Assembly: GCA_963789255.1 (NCBI GenBank)
Contig: CAWBJW010000002.1
Location: forward strand, 620,001 to 684,000
DNA from: DATARH01 sp963789255
GTDB taxonomy: Bacteria; Pseudomonadota; Alphaproteobacteria; ATCC43930; CGMCC-115725
Length of the DNA: 64,000 nt
Reading direction: 5' to 3'
Made by a program: the position numbers and the translations under genes. Positions 30,240-39,049 of this stretch are shown here, one piece after another. The first letter of the stretch is position 1. The number at the start of each line of letters is the position of its first letter. The notes beneath the pieces were generated by a model. The model saw nothing but the letters and a program-made list of their open reading frames with translations. It did no database searches and was not told the DNA's origin.

Positions 30240-30383
30240 CGGCATCCCCCCCAACTCTGCTTGCCTGGATTCTAGGCGGCCGGGAGTGGCCCGGCAATCG
30301 CGCTGCTCGCATTCGACCAGGTACGCTCGTACGGTTGCATCGCAGACCGTAACGCGTTACATTGCGGGGATCTGGAGGATCGC

Positions 30384-30596
30384 ATGGCAGCGCCAGCGGA
30401 ACGGATGAAGGCAATGCGCGAACGGTGGCGCATGCGCGGCCTGAGGGAGTTGCGGCTGGTCGTGCCTGATGCTCGGTCGGCCGCCGTCCGTCGCCGGATT
30501 GCCGAGCAAGTCGCCCGTCTCGATAGAGAGGACGAAGAGGAGGCGATGGCGTGGATCGAGGCCGTCTCCGAATTCGATAACGATGCGCCGGGGTGA
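30384..30596 (+). CDS. MazE-family antitoxin (DUF3018-like)
   Basis: A 70-residue basic-then-acidic protein. The core MRERWRMRGLRELRLVVPDA matches the DUF3018 antitoxin pattern (R-rich, RGLR, VPD). The acidic C-terminus DREDEEEAMAWIEAVSEF is the expected toxin-binding tail. A GGAGG precedes the ATG. Its 3' end overlaps the toxin gene by 14 bases, the usual antitoxin-first order, so the pair is probably autoregulated by the complex. Confidence 0.8.
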   Translation: MAAPAERMKAMRERWRMRGLRELRLVVPDARSAAVRRRIAEQVARLDREDEEEAMAWIEAVSEFDNDAPG

Positions 30597-30912
30597 CGTG
30601 ATTTCGGTTGCCGTGCCCGGTGATTACGGAAAGCCGCGGCCAGCGGTGATCGTCCAGACCGATGCCTTCCCCGACAGCCATCCCTCAATCGTCGTATGTC
30701 AGATAACGTCACGGCTGGTCGATGCAGCGGATTTTCGGGTCACCATCGACCCGACCTCTGAGAATGGCTTGCGGACGCCATCGCAGGTGATGGCCGACAA
30801 GCCGGTCACGGTTCGGCGTGAACGGATAGGACAACGGATCGGCCGGCTGGGAGCCGACGACATGGCCCGGCTCAACGCCGCCCTGGCATTCGTCATGGGG
30901 CTTGCCGATTAG
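30583..30912 (+). CDS. MazF/PemK-type endoribonuclease toxin
   Basis: A 109-residue toxin. MRRGDVISVAVPGDYGKPRP is the canonical PemK/MazF start (RGDV, GDYGKPRPAVIVQ), with the catalytic arginine/threonine region in VVCQITSRLV and SQVMADKPVTVRRERIGQRIG. Family members cut mRNA at short motifs. The ATG at 30583 is placed by the RGDV motif. It lies directly downstream of, and overlaps, its antitoxin. Confidence 0.88.
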   Translation: MRRGDVISVAVPGDYGKPRPAVIVQTDAFPDSHPSIVVCQITSRLVDAADFRVTIDPTSENGLRTPSQVMADKPVTVRRERIGQRIGRLGADDMARLNAALAFVMGLAD

Positions 30913-30935
30913 CGGCGGGTTTCGCGACAAAGGAC

Positions 30936-31286
30936 ATGAATGACATGAAGATCACGGTCGGCGGGCCGATCGAGGAGGAGGCGGCGCGGCGCTTTGTCGA
31001 TGCCTGGCACCGGGCCGAGCGCGGCGAATCGTTCCGCGAACGGCATCTGGCATTCGAGAGCTGGGATACCCTCGCCCGGGTCTTGACCGGAAAGCGCATG
31101 GAGCTGTTGCGCTACGTCCACCGCCACAAAATCGCCAGCGTCCGCGCCTTGGCGAAGGCGCTCGGGCGCGACTACAGCAATGTACACGCGGACGTGCAGG
31201 CGCTGACTGCCGCCGGCCTGATCGAGGCCGCGGAGGACGGCTTTCACGCCGATTACGACGCCATCGAGACCAAGATCGCGATTTAA
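30936..31286 (+). CDS. Winged-helix DNA-binding protein (HVO_A0114/antitoxin-like)
   Basis: A 116-residue protein with a helix-turn-helix: RMELLRYVHRHKIASVRALA, then LGRDYSNVHADVQALTAAGLIE. This matches the MarR-like HVO_A0114 group, which often serves as antitoxin or regulator next to a small toxin. The N-terminus (ESWDTLARVLTGKR) is typical. Its usual upstream partner is not visible. Instead a MazEF pair precedes it and a small gene converges from the other side, overlapping its stop by 4 bases. Confidence 0.7.
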   Translation: MNDMKITVGGPIEEEAARRFVDAWHRAERGESFRERHLAFESWDTLARVLTGKRMELLRYVHRHKIASVRALAKALGRDYSNVHADVQALTAAGLIEAAEDGFHADYDAIETKIAI

Positions 31287-31487
31287 GACAGTTTTCTGGC
31301 GCGAGCATCCACGAAGATTTGCTCGAACGTCATCGTACCGCTCCGTTCGTGTGCCGCGCTTCATCGTGACCGCGTCCTCGGCCATCTCCAAGGTCCAACC
31401 CATGTCACGCGCAAACGATTCGAGTTCCTGCCACCGCGGATGCTTGCTCCATTTTATGTAGACGGGATCGACTGCACGCTCGGCCAC
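31283..31487 (-). CDS. Small hypothetical protein, possibly frameshifted
   Basis: The first frame reads VAERAVDPVYIKWSKHPRW then ARDMGWTLEMAEDAVTM from a GTG start. A second frame ends MTFEQIFVDARARKLS with a stop at 31283. One extra base around 31370-31385 would join them into a 67-residue protein whose total length then fits whole codons. This is the same type of defect seen elsewhere in the window. It is not recognised as any family. Small size, local lower GC and neighbours of the toxin-antitoxin type make a role in that island conceivable. Confidence 0.35.
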
Positions 31488-31790
31488 GCACGTCGTTCAG
31501 CGTCATAATGCTCGCGCACTCTGGCGCGAAGCACCCGTTGGAGTGCGACACAACAGCCAATTCCAATTGCGATGTTCGCTACGGTGACTACTATCAAGAG
31601 AACAATTTGATTTTCGTATGTCACGATCGGCTGCAGCAAGGCAGGAAATATGAGTCGGCCAAAAAAGAATGACCGGTAGATAGTAACTTAGCGCTCCCAT
31701 TGCTGCCCAAAGGTATCCATTCTGTCCGATTTCCTTCGCGGTGTGGAAGAACCAGGCAATGACGCCAACCATAATGAGGATTTCTGTCAT
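31454..31790 (-). CDS. Small two-helix membrane protein, with a one-base frameshift
   Basis: About 111 residues after correction. MTEILIMVGVIAWFFHTAKE gives a first membrane helix, with a second hydrophobic stretch in AAMGALSYYLPVILF. The frame breaks in the run of six A (31661-31666 on the plus strand). Five A would read VILFGRLIFPALLQPIV and continue to a further helix, IVLLIVVTVANIAIGIGC, and a charged tail. No family is recognised. The stretch is clearly lower in GC than the surroundings. Confidence 0.5.
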
Positions 31791-31921
31791 TCACCGCTCC
31801 CGTCCGGTTTGATGGCGTCTCAATCCGCCCTCGTTAATCAACACGCGCGCTGAGTCGCGGTGCGCAGCTTGAATGCTGCGCCCGTCGTAACTCATGCTCC
31901 ATGTTTTTCATATGTCGGCCG

Positions 31922-33607
31922 TTACGGCAAGCTCTCCAATCGCGTGTAGCGGCGCCAGGCGCTCATCTGAATGGCCGAGGTCAGGCAATGCACGACCACG
32001 GGGCGGGTCTTGACCGCGAAGGCGCGGGCGATGCCGCCCTCGACCTCGGATTCGCTCGCGATCGTGATCCCCTCGGCGCCGAAGGAGCGGCCCCAGGCGG
32101 CGAAATCGGGGTTGGTGAGCCGCGTCCCGGCCATGAACGGCCGCTCGGGGTAGCGCACATAGGAGTGCATCCCGATCGTGCCGTACATCCCATTGTCCGA
32201 GATGATCATGATCGGATTGGCGCCGTATTGAACGGCGGTGGCGATCTCGTTGCCCGACATCAAGGCGCCGCCGTCGCCGACAAACGCGACGATTTGCGTC
32301 CCCGGCCGGCGCAGCGCCGCCGCCACCGCCATCGGCATCCCCGACCCCATCGCGCCGACGACCGACGACAGAAACACCTGACCCTGGCGGAACCCGATAT
32401 AGCGGTGGACAAAGCTGCCGAAATTGCCGGCATCGGTCGTCACCGTGGCGTCGGGCGCGAGGTGCTTGTCGACCGCGCAGACGATCGCCGCGAAATTGAC
32501 CCCGTCGCTCGTCGCCTCCCATTCCTTGGCGAGGAGCTTCTTGTGGATCGCGTTGAGCCCGGCGACCCAGCCCCGGCGCTTCGCCGCGTCGGCCGGCGCG
32601 CCGCGCTGCAACAGCGCCTTCACCACCTCGTGCGGGCTGCACGGCATGCCGAGAGCGGGGCGCCACACCCGGCCGACCTCATTGGGGTCGGGCCAGACAT
32701 GGACAAACGGCAGTTGCGGCGTCGGCGCCGCGGGGAAGCTGTAGGACTGGCTGACCGTATCGGTCATGCGCTCGCCGAGCGCCACCATCAGATCGGCCTT
32801 CTTCATCTCGCCGAGCAATGAAGGCGGGACGCGGATCCCCATATAGCCGCCGAAATTCGGGTGGGTCGCGTCGAACAGTTGCGGCCGGCGGTGGGTCGGG
32901 CTGATCGGCAGCACCCATTCCTCGGCGAGCCGGTTGAGGTCTGATAACGCTGCCGTGTCGTGCACCGCGTCGGCCAGCAGCGCGCCGCCGACCAGCACCA
33001 GCGGCCGCTCGGCGATGCGCAGCATCTCCGCAAGGCGATCCAGATCGGCGGCGCGCGGGCCGGCGACAACGCGCGGCCGCGGCATGTCGAGTTCCGCCTC
33101 GGTCTCCGCGTCGAAGATGTCTTCGGGCAAGATCACCGCGACCGGGCCCGGGGTCCCGCTTTCGGCGAGATGGAAGGCGCGGGCGATCGCTTCCGAGGCC
33201 TGCTCCGGCTGGTTGACCTCGATGACCTCCTTGGTCACATCGGAGAGGAGGCGCGAATAGTTCTGCTCCTGCAAGGCGCCCCGCCCGAAATCCTGGCGCT
33301 CGACCTGGCCGACCAAAATCACCAGCGGGGTCGCGTCGTGGTAGGCCGAGTGCAGCGACACCATCGCATTCGACAGCCCCGGCCCGCGCGACACCACGGC
33401 GACCCCGGCGCGGTCGCGCAGCCGCCCGTCGGCGACCGCCATGTAGCCGGCGCCGCCCTCGTGACGGCAGACGACGACGCGGATCGAGTTGCGCTCGATG
33501 AGCGCGCTGGTCAGCCCGATATAGCTCTCGCCGGGCACGCAGAAAATCTGGTCGACATCATGCGCTTCGAGGCTCTCCGCCAGCAGGCGGGCGACGGTGC
33601 GGCTCAT
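31922..33607 (-). CDS. Thiamine pyrophosphate-dependent enzyme (acetolactate synthase-like)
   Basis: A 561-residue TPP enzyme. The N-terminal pyrimidine-binding domain contains VDQIFCVPGESYIGL and the catalytic glutamate in CRHEGGAGYMAVADG. The C-terminal TPP domain contains the GDGGALMSGNEIATAV motif for Mg/diphosphate binding (GDG-x-N). DAGNFGSFVHRYIGF resembles the acetolactate-synthase family rather than pyruvate decarboxylase. No regulatory subunit gene (ilvH) is nearby and the genome context is catabolic, so a side reaction (for example a decarboxylase or carboligase on another 2-oxo acid) is more likely than valine synthesis. It is divergent from an alcohol dehydrogenase. Confidence 0.85.
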   Translation of the reverse strand: MSRTVARLLAESLEAHDVDQIFCVPGESYIGLTSALIERNSIRVVVCRHEGGAGYMAVADGRLRDRAGVAVVSRGPGLSNAMVSLHSAYHDATPLVILVGQVERQDFGRGALQEQNYSRLLSDVTKEVIEVNQPEQASEAIARAFHLAESGTPGPVAVILPEDIFDAETEAELDMPRPRVVAGPRAADLDRLAEMLRIAERPLVLVGGALLADAVHDTAALSDLNRLAEEWVLPISPTHRRPQLFDATHPNFGGYMGIRVPPSLLGEMKKADLMVALGERMTDTVSQSYSFPAAPTPQLPFVHVWPDPNEVGRVWRPALGMPCSPHEVVKALLQRGAPADAAKRRGWVAGLNAIHKKLLAKEWEATSDGVNFAAIVCAVDKHLAPDATVTTDAGNFGSFVHRYIGFRQGQVFLSSVVGAMGSGMPMAVAAALRRPGTQIVAFVGDGGALMSGNEIATAVQYGANPIMIISDNGMYGTIGMHSYVRYPERPFMAGTRLTNPDFAAWGRSFGAEGITIASESEVEGGIARAFAVKTRPVVVHCLTSAIQMSAWRRYTRLESLP

Positions 33608-33731
33608 GTCTGGAATTTCCTTCCGGGCCAATCGTGGCAGAAGGCATAGCGCAACTTCAGAACACCCGGAAGGCGCCTTGACGCGATGCCGCGATCGGCA
33701 AATCCTCGCTTGAACCGAGGAGGAGCGTGCG

Positions 33732-34829
33732 ATGGAAATAGAGGCCGCCGTCTTTCGCAAGGTGCTGGCGCCGCTGACGATCGAGGCGGTCAACATCGAC
33801 CAGCCGTGGGGCCGCGAGGTCCTGGTGCGCACGGTCGCGACCGGGGTGTGCCACAGCGACCTGCATGTCGTCGACGGGGTCGGCCGGTTCCCGCTCGACC
33901 GGCCGATCGTGCTCGGCCACGAGGGCGCCGGTGTCGTCGAGGCGGTCGGCGCCGATGTGACGATTGTGCGGCCGGGCGACCATGTCGTCGCCTGCCTCTC
34001 GGGGTTCTGCGGCAGCTGTCCGCAATGCCTGAGCGGCCACCCGAATTTGTGCACCGGCGGCCTCGTCGCCCGACCCGACAGCGCGGCGCCGCGGCTGTCG
34101 CAGCAGGGCCGGCCATTGCGCCAGTTCATCGCGATTTCGAGCTATGCCGAAAAGATGCTGCTGCACGAGAACTCGCTGGTGAAGATCGACCCGGAAATCC
34201 CGCTCGACCGCGCCGCGCTGGTCGGCTGCGGCGTGTTGACCGGGGTCGGCGCGGCGTTGCGCAGCTCAGGGCTCCAGGCCGGACAGACCGTTGCCGTCTA
34301 CGGTTGCGGCGGGGTCGGGCTGTCGATCGTCCAGGGCGCGCGCATCGGCGCGGCGCGCCAGATCATCGCCGTCGACATGTTCGCGCAGAAGGAGGAGATG
34401 GCGAAGCGGGCGGGCGCCACGCATTTCGTCAATTCGAGCGAGGAGGACCCGGTGAAGGCGGTGCGCGCGCTGACCGGCGGCCTCGGCGTCGATCACGCCT
34501 TCGAGGCGGTGGGCAACGCCAAACTCTGCCGCCAGGCGATCGAGAGCCTGGCGATCCGCGGCACCGCGACGATCGTCGGGGTGTTGCCGCCCGACGCGAT
34601 GATCGAGTTTCCGTGGATGGCGATCCGCCCCGAATGCAAGGTGCAGACCTCGCGGATGGGCTCCAACCGCTTTCGCATCGACATCCCGCTCTATCTCGAC
34701 TTCTACCGCCAGGGCCGCCTCGACCTCGACAGCATGGTCACCAAACGCGGCCATCTCGGCGACATCAACGAAGCCTTCCGCGCGATGAAGGCCGGCGAGG
34801 TGGCCAGAACCGTGCTGACGTTCGATTGA
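33732..34829 (+). CDS. Zinc-dependent alcohol dehydrogenase (class III-like MDR)
   Basis: A 365-residue NAD(P)-dependent dehydrogenase. The catalytic zinc ligands are in TGVCHSDLHVVDG and VLGHEGAGVVEAVG. The structural zinc cluster is CGSCPQCLSGHPNLC. The Rossmann motif is VAVYGCGGVGLSIVQGA, followed by aspartate in IIAVDMF, which favours NAD. C-terminal LDSMVTKRGHLGDINEAF is typical of class III/mycothiol-type enzymes. It starts 125 bases from the divergent TPP-enzyme gene, so both may be controlled from the shared region, for example as aldehyde-forming and aldehyde/alcohol-processing steps. Confidence 0.9.
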   Translation: MEIEAAVFRKVLAPLTIEAVNIDQPWGREVLVRTVATGVCHSDLHVVDGVGRFPLDRPIVLGHEGAGVVEAVGADVTIVRPGDHVVACLSGFCGSCPQCLSGHPNLCTGGLVARPDSAAPRLSQQGRPLRQFIAISSYAEKMLLHENSLVKIDPEIPLDRAALVGCGVLTGVGAALRSSGLQAGQTVAVYGCGGVGLSIVQGARIGAARQIIAVDMFAQKEEMAKRAGATHFVNSSEEDPVKAVRALTGGLGVDHAFEAVGNAKLCRQAIESLAIRGTATIVGVLPPDAMIEFPWMAIRPECKVQTSRMGSNRFRIDIPLYLDFYRQGRLDLDSMVTKRGHLGDINEAFRAMKAGEVARTVLTFD

Positions 34830-34832
34830 CGG

Positions 34833-35063
34833 CTATTCCACTATCGTGTCGTCAGGCCGCGGAGGTTCACCGCCTTGGCGTTCCATCAGCCGGTCAAATG
34901 TCGTGAAATCGGCCCGCGCCCGGCGTTCAGCAAAGAATTCCGCCGCCGCTTCTGCCCGCCGCTCGGCGATCAGTTCGCCGACAAGATCCCGATCTTTCGG
35001 GACGCGGCGAGCGACAAGGCGCTGCGCCTTGCGAATTCGCCGCACGAGCTCTTTCCGTTTCAT
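34833..35063 (-). CDS. Small charged hypothetical protein
   Basis: A 76-residue, highly charged protein (KRKELVRRIRKAQRLVARRV, then AERRAEAAAEFFAERRARAD), predicted helical, with an acidic end PPRPDDTIVE. It is not recognised as a family. Size and charge pattern resemble antitoxin-like proteins, but no partner gene is evident. It is convergent with the alcohol dehydrogenase and starts head to head with the TauD gene. An upstream GTG would extend it by 11 codons. Confidence 0.5.
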   Translation of the reverse strand: MKRKELVRRIRKAQRLVARRVPKDRDLVGELIAERRAEAAAEFFAERRARADFTTFDRLMERQGGEPPRPDDTIVE

Positions 35064-35151
35064 GCCGTTGCGGGGTAGTGCATAGGCCAAAGTCAACTGA
35101 TCTCGCGTGCTTCGCCAACCTGGCGGGACCGAAAATTTGAGGGGGAAGATC

Positions 35152-35997
35152 GTGACCTATCAGCACATCCGGGTCGAGCCGCTGTCCAATGCGCTCGGCG
35201 CCGAGATCGCCGGGGTCGATCTGAGAGAGCCGGTGGCGGACGAGGTTTTTGCCGAGATCCGCCATGCCTTTGGCGAGCATGGCGTCGTGTTCTTCCGCGA
35301 CCAGCACCTGACGCCGGAGCAGCACGTCGGCTTTGCCGAGCGGTTTGCCCCCATAGACATCAACCGCTTCTTTGCCGCGGTGCCGGGCTATCCGATGATC
35401 GCCGAGGTGCGCAAGGAACCGGAGCAGACGCGCAACATCGGCAATGGCTGGCACACCGACCACAGCTACGACGAGGTGCCGGCATTGGGCTCGATGCTCT
35501 ATGCCCGCGAGGTGCCGAAAACCGGCGGCGACACGCTGTTTGCCGGCATGTACGCCGCCTATGACGCGCTCTCCGACGGGCTCAAGGCGACCCTCGACGG
35601 GCTTTCGGCCTGCCATTCGAGCCGCCACGTGTTCGGTCCCGAGGCCTATGCCCGCCGCGGCGATCTCGCCGGCCGCATCGGCAACCCCGAGCTGGCGACC
35701 CAGGACGCCGTTCATCCGGTCGTCATCCGCCATCCGGAGACCGGCCGCCGCGCGCTCTATGTCAACCCCGGCTTCACGCTGCGCTTCGACGGCTGGACCG
35801 AGGAGGAGTCGCGGCCGCTCCTCGCCTACCTCTACCAGCACGCGACCCGGCCGGAATTCACCTGCCGCTTTCATTGGCGCGAGGGCTCGCTGGCATTGTG
35901 GGACAACCGCTCGACCTGGCACTTCGCGCTGAACGACTACCACGGCGAGCGCCGCCTGCTGCACCGCATCACGATCCAGGGTTCGCCGCTGCATTGA
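35152..35997 (+). CDS. TauD/TfdA-family Fe(II)/2-oxoglutarate dioxygenase
   Basis: A 281-residue dioxygenase. The iron ligands are in GNGWHTDHSYDEVP (His-x-Asp, about residue 100) and the distal histidine in LLHRITIQG. NRSTWHFALNDY supports the cofactor site, with the 2-oxoglutarate-binding arginine near the C-terminus. It starts with GTG preceded by GAGGGGGAAG. The family oxidises taurine, alkyl sulfates, phenoxy acids and many other small molecules, so the substrate is open. A MetE-like gene follows 10 bases later, suggesting a common transcript. Confidence 0.9.
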   Translation: MTYQHIRVEPLSNALGAEIAGVDLREPVADEVFAEIRHAFGEHGVVFFRDQHLTPEQHVGFAERFAPIDINRFFAAVPGYPMIAEVRKEPEQTRNIGNGWHTDHSYDEVPALGSMLYAREVPKTGGDTLFAGMYAAYDALSDGLKATLDGLSACHSSRHVFGPEAYARRGDLAGRIGNPELATQDAVHPVVIRHPETGRRALYVNPGFTLRFDGWTEEESRPLLAYLYQHATRPEFTCRFHWREGSLALWDNRSTWHFALNDYHGERRLLHRITIQGSPLH

Positions 35998-36007
35998 GGA
36001 CCCGGCC

Positions 36008-37183
36008 ATGCTGACCACCACGAGCGACATGATCCTGCCGACCGCGATTACGGGATCGTACCCGCGCCCGTTATGGTTCGATGCGAGCCTCCAGGGCCGC
36101 TCGTTCAAGACCGTCATGGGCGACTCCTTGTTCCGCGAGCAGTATCTCGACGCGGTCGCCGCAATCATCAACGCGCAGGAGGCCGCCGGGCTCGACATCG
36201 TCACCGACGGCGACAGCCGCTTCGACCTCGCGGTCGGCGGCAAGTCGTGGTTCTTCTACCCGATCGAGCGGCTCACCGGCATCACCGGCCACCGCGACAC
36301 CTCGCGCGGCTGGATGCAGCGCCACGGGCTCAGGCCCGGCAAGATCCTGTGGGAGGTGCAGGAGGCCTATCAGCCGGGCGTCGTCACCGCCAAGCTCGGC
36401 CGGGGCGCCCTCGAATACGCCGCGCTGTGGCAGATCGCCCAGCGCCTCAGCGACCGCCCGGTCAAGTTCGGCGCGATCTGCGCCCCGGCCCTCGCCAGCA
36501 TGCTGTGGGACGAGCACTACCATGACGACAAGGCGCTGGTGCTCGATCTCTGCGACATCATGAACGCCGAGTTCAAGGAACTGGCCGCCGCCGGCTGCCC
36601 GGTGATCCAGGTCGAGGAGCCGCGCCATCACAGTCTCACGACGCTGCCTGATTGCAAGGACAGCGACCTTGAATGGCACACCGAAGCCTTCAACCGCCAG
36701 CTCGCCGGGGTCGAGGCCGAGATCTGGGTGCACACCTGCTGGGGCAATCCCAACCAGCAGCGCGTCTATTGGGAGGTGCCGAGCTACGAGCGCGCCCTGC
36801 CGTACCTCCTGCAACTCGACGCCGATGTCATCACCTTCGAATGCGCCAGTAATGACGGCAAGGACCTGCCGCTCTTCGCCCGATACAAGACCGACAAGAA
36901 GATCGGCATCGGCGTCGTCAGCCACTGCAACACCGTCGTCGAGCCGGCCGAGCACGTCGCCGGGCTGATCAGGAAGGCCCTCCAATACATCCCGCCCGAG
37001 CGCCTCGTCGTCACCACCGATTGCGGCTTCGGGCGCGAGGGCCTGTCGCGCCGCATCGCCTATTACAAATGCGTCGCCTTGGTCGAAGGCACCAACATCG
37101 TCCGCCGCGAACTCGGCCTCCCCGAAGCCCATGTCCGCGCCGCCGACCCGCGGCTCTATTTCGCGACCGCCGGCGAGCGCTGA
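36008..37183 (+). CDS. Cobalamin-independent methionine synthase-like (MetE C-terminal domain) protein
   Basis: A 391-residue stand-alone UROD/MetE_C barrel. ITGSYPRPLWF opens it, VIQVEEPRHHS and VHTCWGNPNQQ supply the substrate and zinc positions (His-x-Cys), and TTDCGFGREGLSRR has the third zinc cysteine. It lacks the N-terminal half of classical MetE. Such short proteins act as methyl or related group transferases, often next to catabolic oxygenases. The preceding TauD-type dioxygenase makes a joint pathway on a small methylated or thiol-containing compound plausible. Confidence 0.85.
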   Translation: MLTTTSDMILPTAITGSYPRPLWFDASLQGRSFKTVMGDSLFREQYLDAVAAIINAQEAAGLDIVTDGDSRFDLAVGGKSWFFYPIERLTGITGHRDTSRGWMQRHGLRPGKILWEVQEAYQPGVVTAKLGRGALEYAALWQIAQRLSDRPVKFGAICAPALASMLWDEHYHDDKALVLDLCDIMNAEFKELAAAGCPVIQVEEPRHHSLTTLPDCKDSDLEWHTEAFNRQLAGVEAEIWVHTCWGNPNQQRVYWEVPSYERALPYLLQLDADVITFECASNDGKDLPLFARYKTDKKIGIGVVSHCNTVVEPAEHVAGLIRKALQYIPPERLVVTTDCGFGREGLSRRIAYYKCVALVEGTNIVRRELGLPEAHVRAADPRLYFATAGER

Positions 37184-37213
37184 GGGATTGCCGCCGCGTC
37201 CGGTCCGTTGCCG

Positions 37214-38041
37214 TCACAGGCCGGCGTATTTCAGGCACCGCCCGATGATCTGCTGGAATTTCGGGTCGGCATCCTGCCATGCCGGGTCGGCCGAAACCTT
37301 CATCAGCCCGGCGTCGCTGTAGCCGGATTCCAGCTCGACCTTGACGCAAGCCGAATAGTCCAGAATCTTCGACCGCATTGCGTCGCTGTCCGGATCGCCG
37401 CCGTTTTTCCGGATCGCTCGCGTCGCCCGCACAAGGCTGCTGTCGTCGAGCCGGCATTTCTGGACGATGCGGTCGGTTTTGGCGTCGCCCGCCGCCCACC
37501 ACCGGTCTTTCGGGACTTCGGCGAACTGCTCGGGCGTGTAGTTTTTTTCGACCTCGAGATCGAGGCAGGTGCAGAAATTCGGCACCCGCGATTTCAAGGC
37601 GACATCGGCAAGATCGGCGCCGATCGCCTGGCCGGCATGGGAATAACACGCATCGCCCACGCTGCGGCGCACGGTCTGGCGGTATGCCTCGGCCGCCGCC
37701 CGGTCGGCGTCGCCCTGGCCGATCTCGCTGATCATCAATTGCGCCACGCCAAAGAGCAACAGCCCGAACGCCACCGGCACGAACGGAATGATCCGCCGCT
37801 CGATGCACCAGACGATCAGCGCATTGGGAACCGCGCCGCCCGCGGCGCCGCGCTGCCAGCCGACCAGCGTGAAGACAGCGTAAAACCCGCTCGGCAGCGC
37901 CAGTCCCAACAGGACGAGCAAGGCCACCGCCGATCCGGCGATGCTGTTGCCGACCAGATGGGCAACGTATAAAAGGCTGGCACCGATAAAACTCATGACG
38001 ACGGTCACGACGAGGCGGATCGAATACCATCTTGGGTCCAT
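37214..38041 (-). CDS. Hypothetical four-helix membrane protein with a cysteine-bearing soluble tail
   Basis: About 275 residues. The ATG of MDPRWYSIRLVVTVVMSFIG is chosen because membrane segments begin there. Hydrophobic helices lie at about 8-28, 35-60 (AGSAVALLVLLGLALPSGFY), 85-110 (IIPFVPVAFGLLLFGVAQL). The remaining soluble part has scattered cysteines (GDACYSHAG, NFCTCLDLEV, KCRLDDS, GRCLKYAGL) that could form disulfides. No known domain is recognised. It is divergent from a secreted protein gene. Confidence 0.6.
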   Translation of the reverse strand: MDPRWYSIRLVVTVVMSFIGASLLYVAHLVGNSIAGSAVALLVLLGLALPSGFYAVFTLVGWQRGAAGGAVPNALIVWCIERRIIPFVPVAFGLLLFGVAQLMISEIGQGDADRAAAEAYRQTVRRSVGDACYSHAGQAIGADLADVALKSRVPNFCTCLDLEVEKNYTPEQFAEVPKDRWWAAGDAKTDRIVQKCRLDDSSLVRATRAIRKNGGDPDSDAMRSKILDYSACVKVELESGYSDAGLMKVSADPAWQDADPKFQQIIGRCLKYAGL

Positions 38042-38132
38042 CGCTTTCCCGATGCCGCTGCGAATGGCTTTCGCCAGAGACAAGACTAGGGGACGAGGCC
38101 CCGGGCGGCAATTGACGCGAAGACGGCTCGAC

Positions 38133-38828
38133 GTGCCTGCCACGGCTCCCGCATGGCTGCTCGCCATCATGCTGGCCGCAGCCAATCCGGCGCTCGCCGC
38201 CGCTGCGGGCGGCGGCGGCCCGCGCTGCGACGAGCCGGCTTTCGCCGCGGGCGGCGCGGCGCTGCGTCTGGGCCGCGCTTCGGGCATCGGCCGGATCGAC
38301 CTGCTTGGCGATGGCGAGGGTTGCCCGGGTCCCGGCGCAGCGTGCCGCAGCGGCGCCTTTCTCGCGCCGGGCCGCAGGCTGCTGCTCGGCCCGTCGCGGC
38401 CGGGATATGTCTGCGTATTTTCCGCCGGCCGGATCGCCGGCAATTCGGGCTGGGTCGCGCAACGGCGGATCGCTGCGGCAACCCGTCCGATCGACCCGAT
38501 GCCGCCGCTCGCTTCCTGGACCGGACAATGGCGCAACGGCGACAACAGGATCGCCCTCGCGCAAGCCGGCGAAAGTCTGTCGGGCACGGGCGAAGCCTGG
38601 TGGCCGGGCAAATCGATCATGCCGGCCAACGAGGGCGCCTTTGCCGGCACCGCAAAACCGGCCGGAAACCGGCTTCGCCTGGTCGCCGACGATCCGACGG
38701 GGTGCGCGGTCGGCATGATTTTGGCCGGGCCGTTTCTGGTCATCGCCGACAACCGGATGTGCGGCGGCCACAACGTCTCTTTCGCCGGCATCTTCGTGCG
38801 AGCCGGCCCGCCCGCGCGCGGCCGGTAA
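38133..38828 (+). CDS. Hypothetical secreted protein
   Basis: About 231 residues from a GTG start. A signal peptide is clear (PAWLLAIMLAAANPALAAAA). The mature part starts with a cysteine segment (GPRCDEPAF), has a second pair (GEGCPGPGAACRSGAF), an SH3-like looking stretch (SGWVAQRRIAAATRPI), and a C-terminal region LASWTGQWRNGDNRIALAQA to FAGIFVRAG resembling a small beta-barrel. The family is not recognised. No operon partner is present on its strand. Confidence 0.6.
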   Translation: MPATAPAWLLAIMLAAANPALAAAAGGGGPRCDEPAFAAGGAALRLGRASGIGRIDLLGDGEGCPGPGAACRSGAFLAPGRRLLLGPSRPGYVCVFSAGRIAGNSGWVAQRRIAAATRPIDPMPPLASWTGQWRNGDNRIALAQAGESLSGTGEAWWPGKSIMPANEGAFAGTAKPAGNRLRLVADDPTGCAVGMILAGPFLVIADNRMCGGHNVSFAGIFVRAGPPARGR

Positions 38829-39049
38829 CGGCACCGCGCCGAGCCGCGCCTCTATTGCGCGACCGCCGGCCGGGAAGAGGGGCGCCGCGCGCGATGCGGT
38901 TCCGACCGGGTAGGGGTCTCCGGATGAATTTCGGCTTCTCGACGCACAACGGCCGCTCGCTGCGATCGGCAGCAACGGCAAGAGTTGCCCCTATCCGGCC
39001 GCCGCTTCGATAGGATTTTTCCGCCGTCTCTCGGCCTGGAAGCGGTCAT

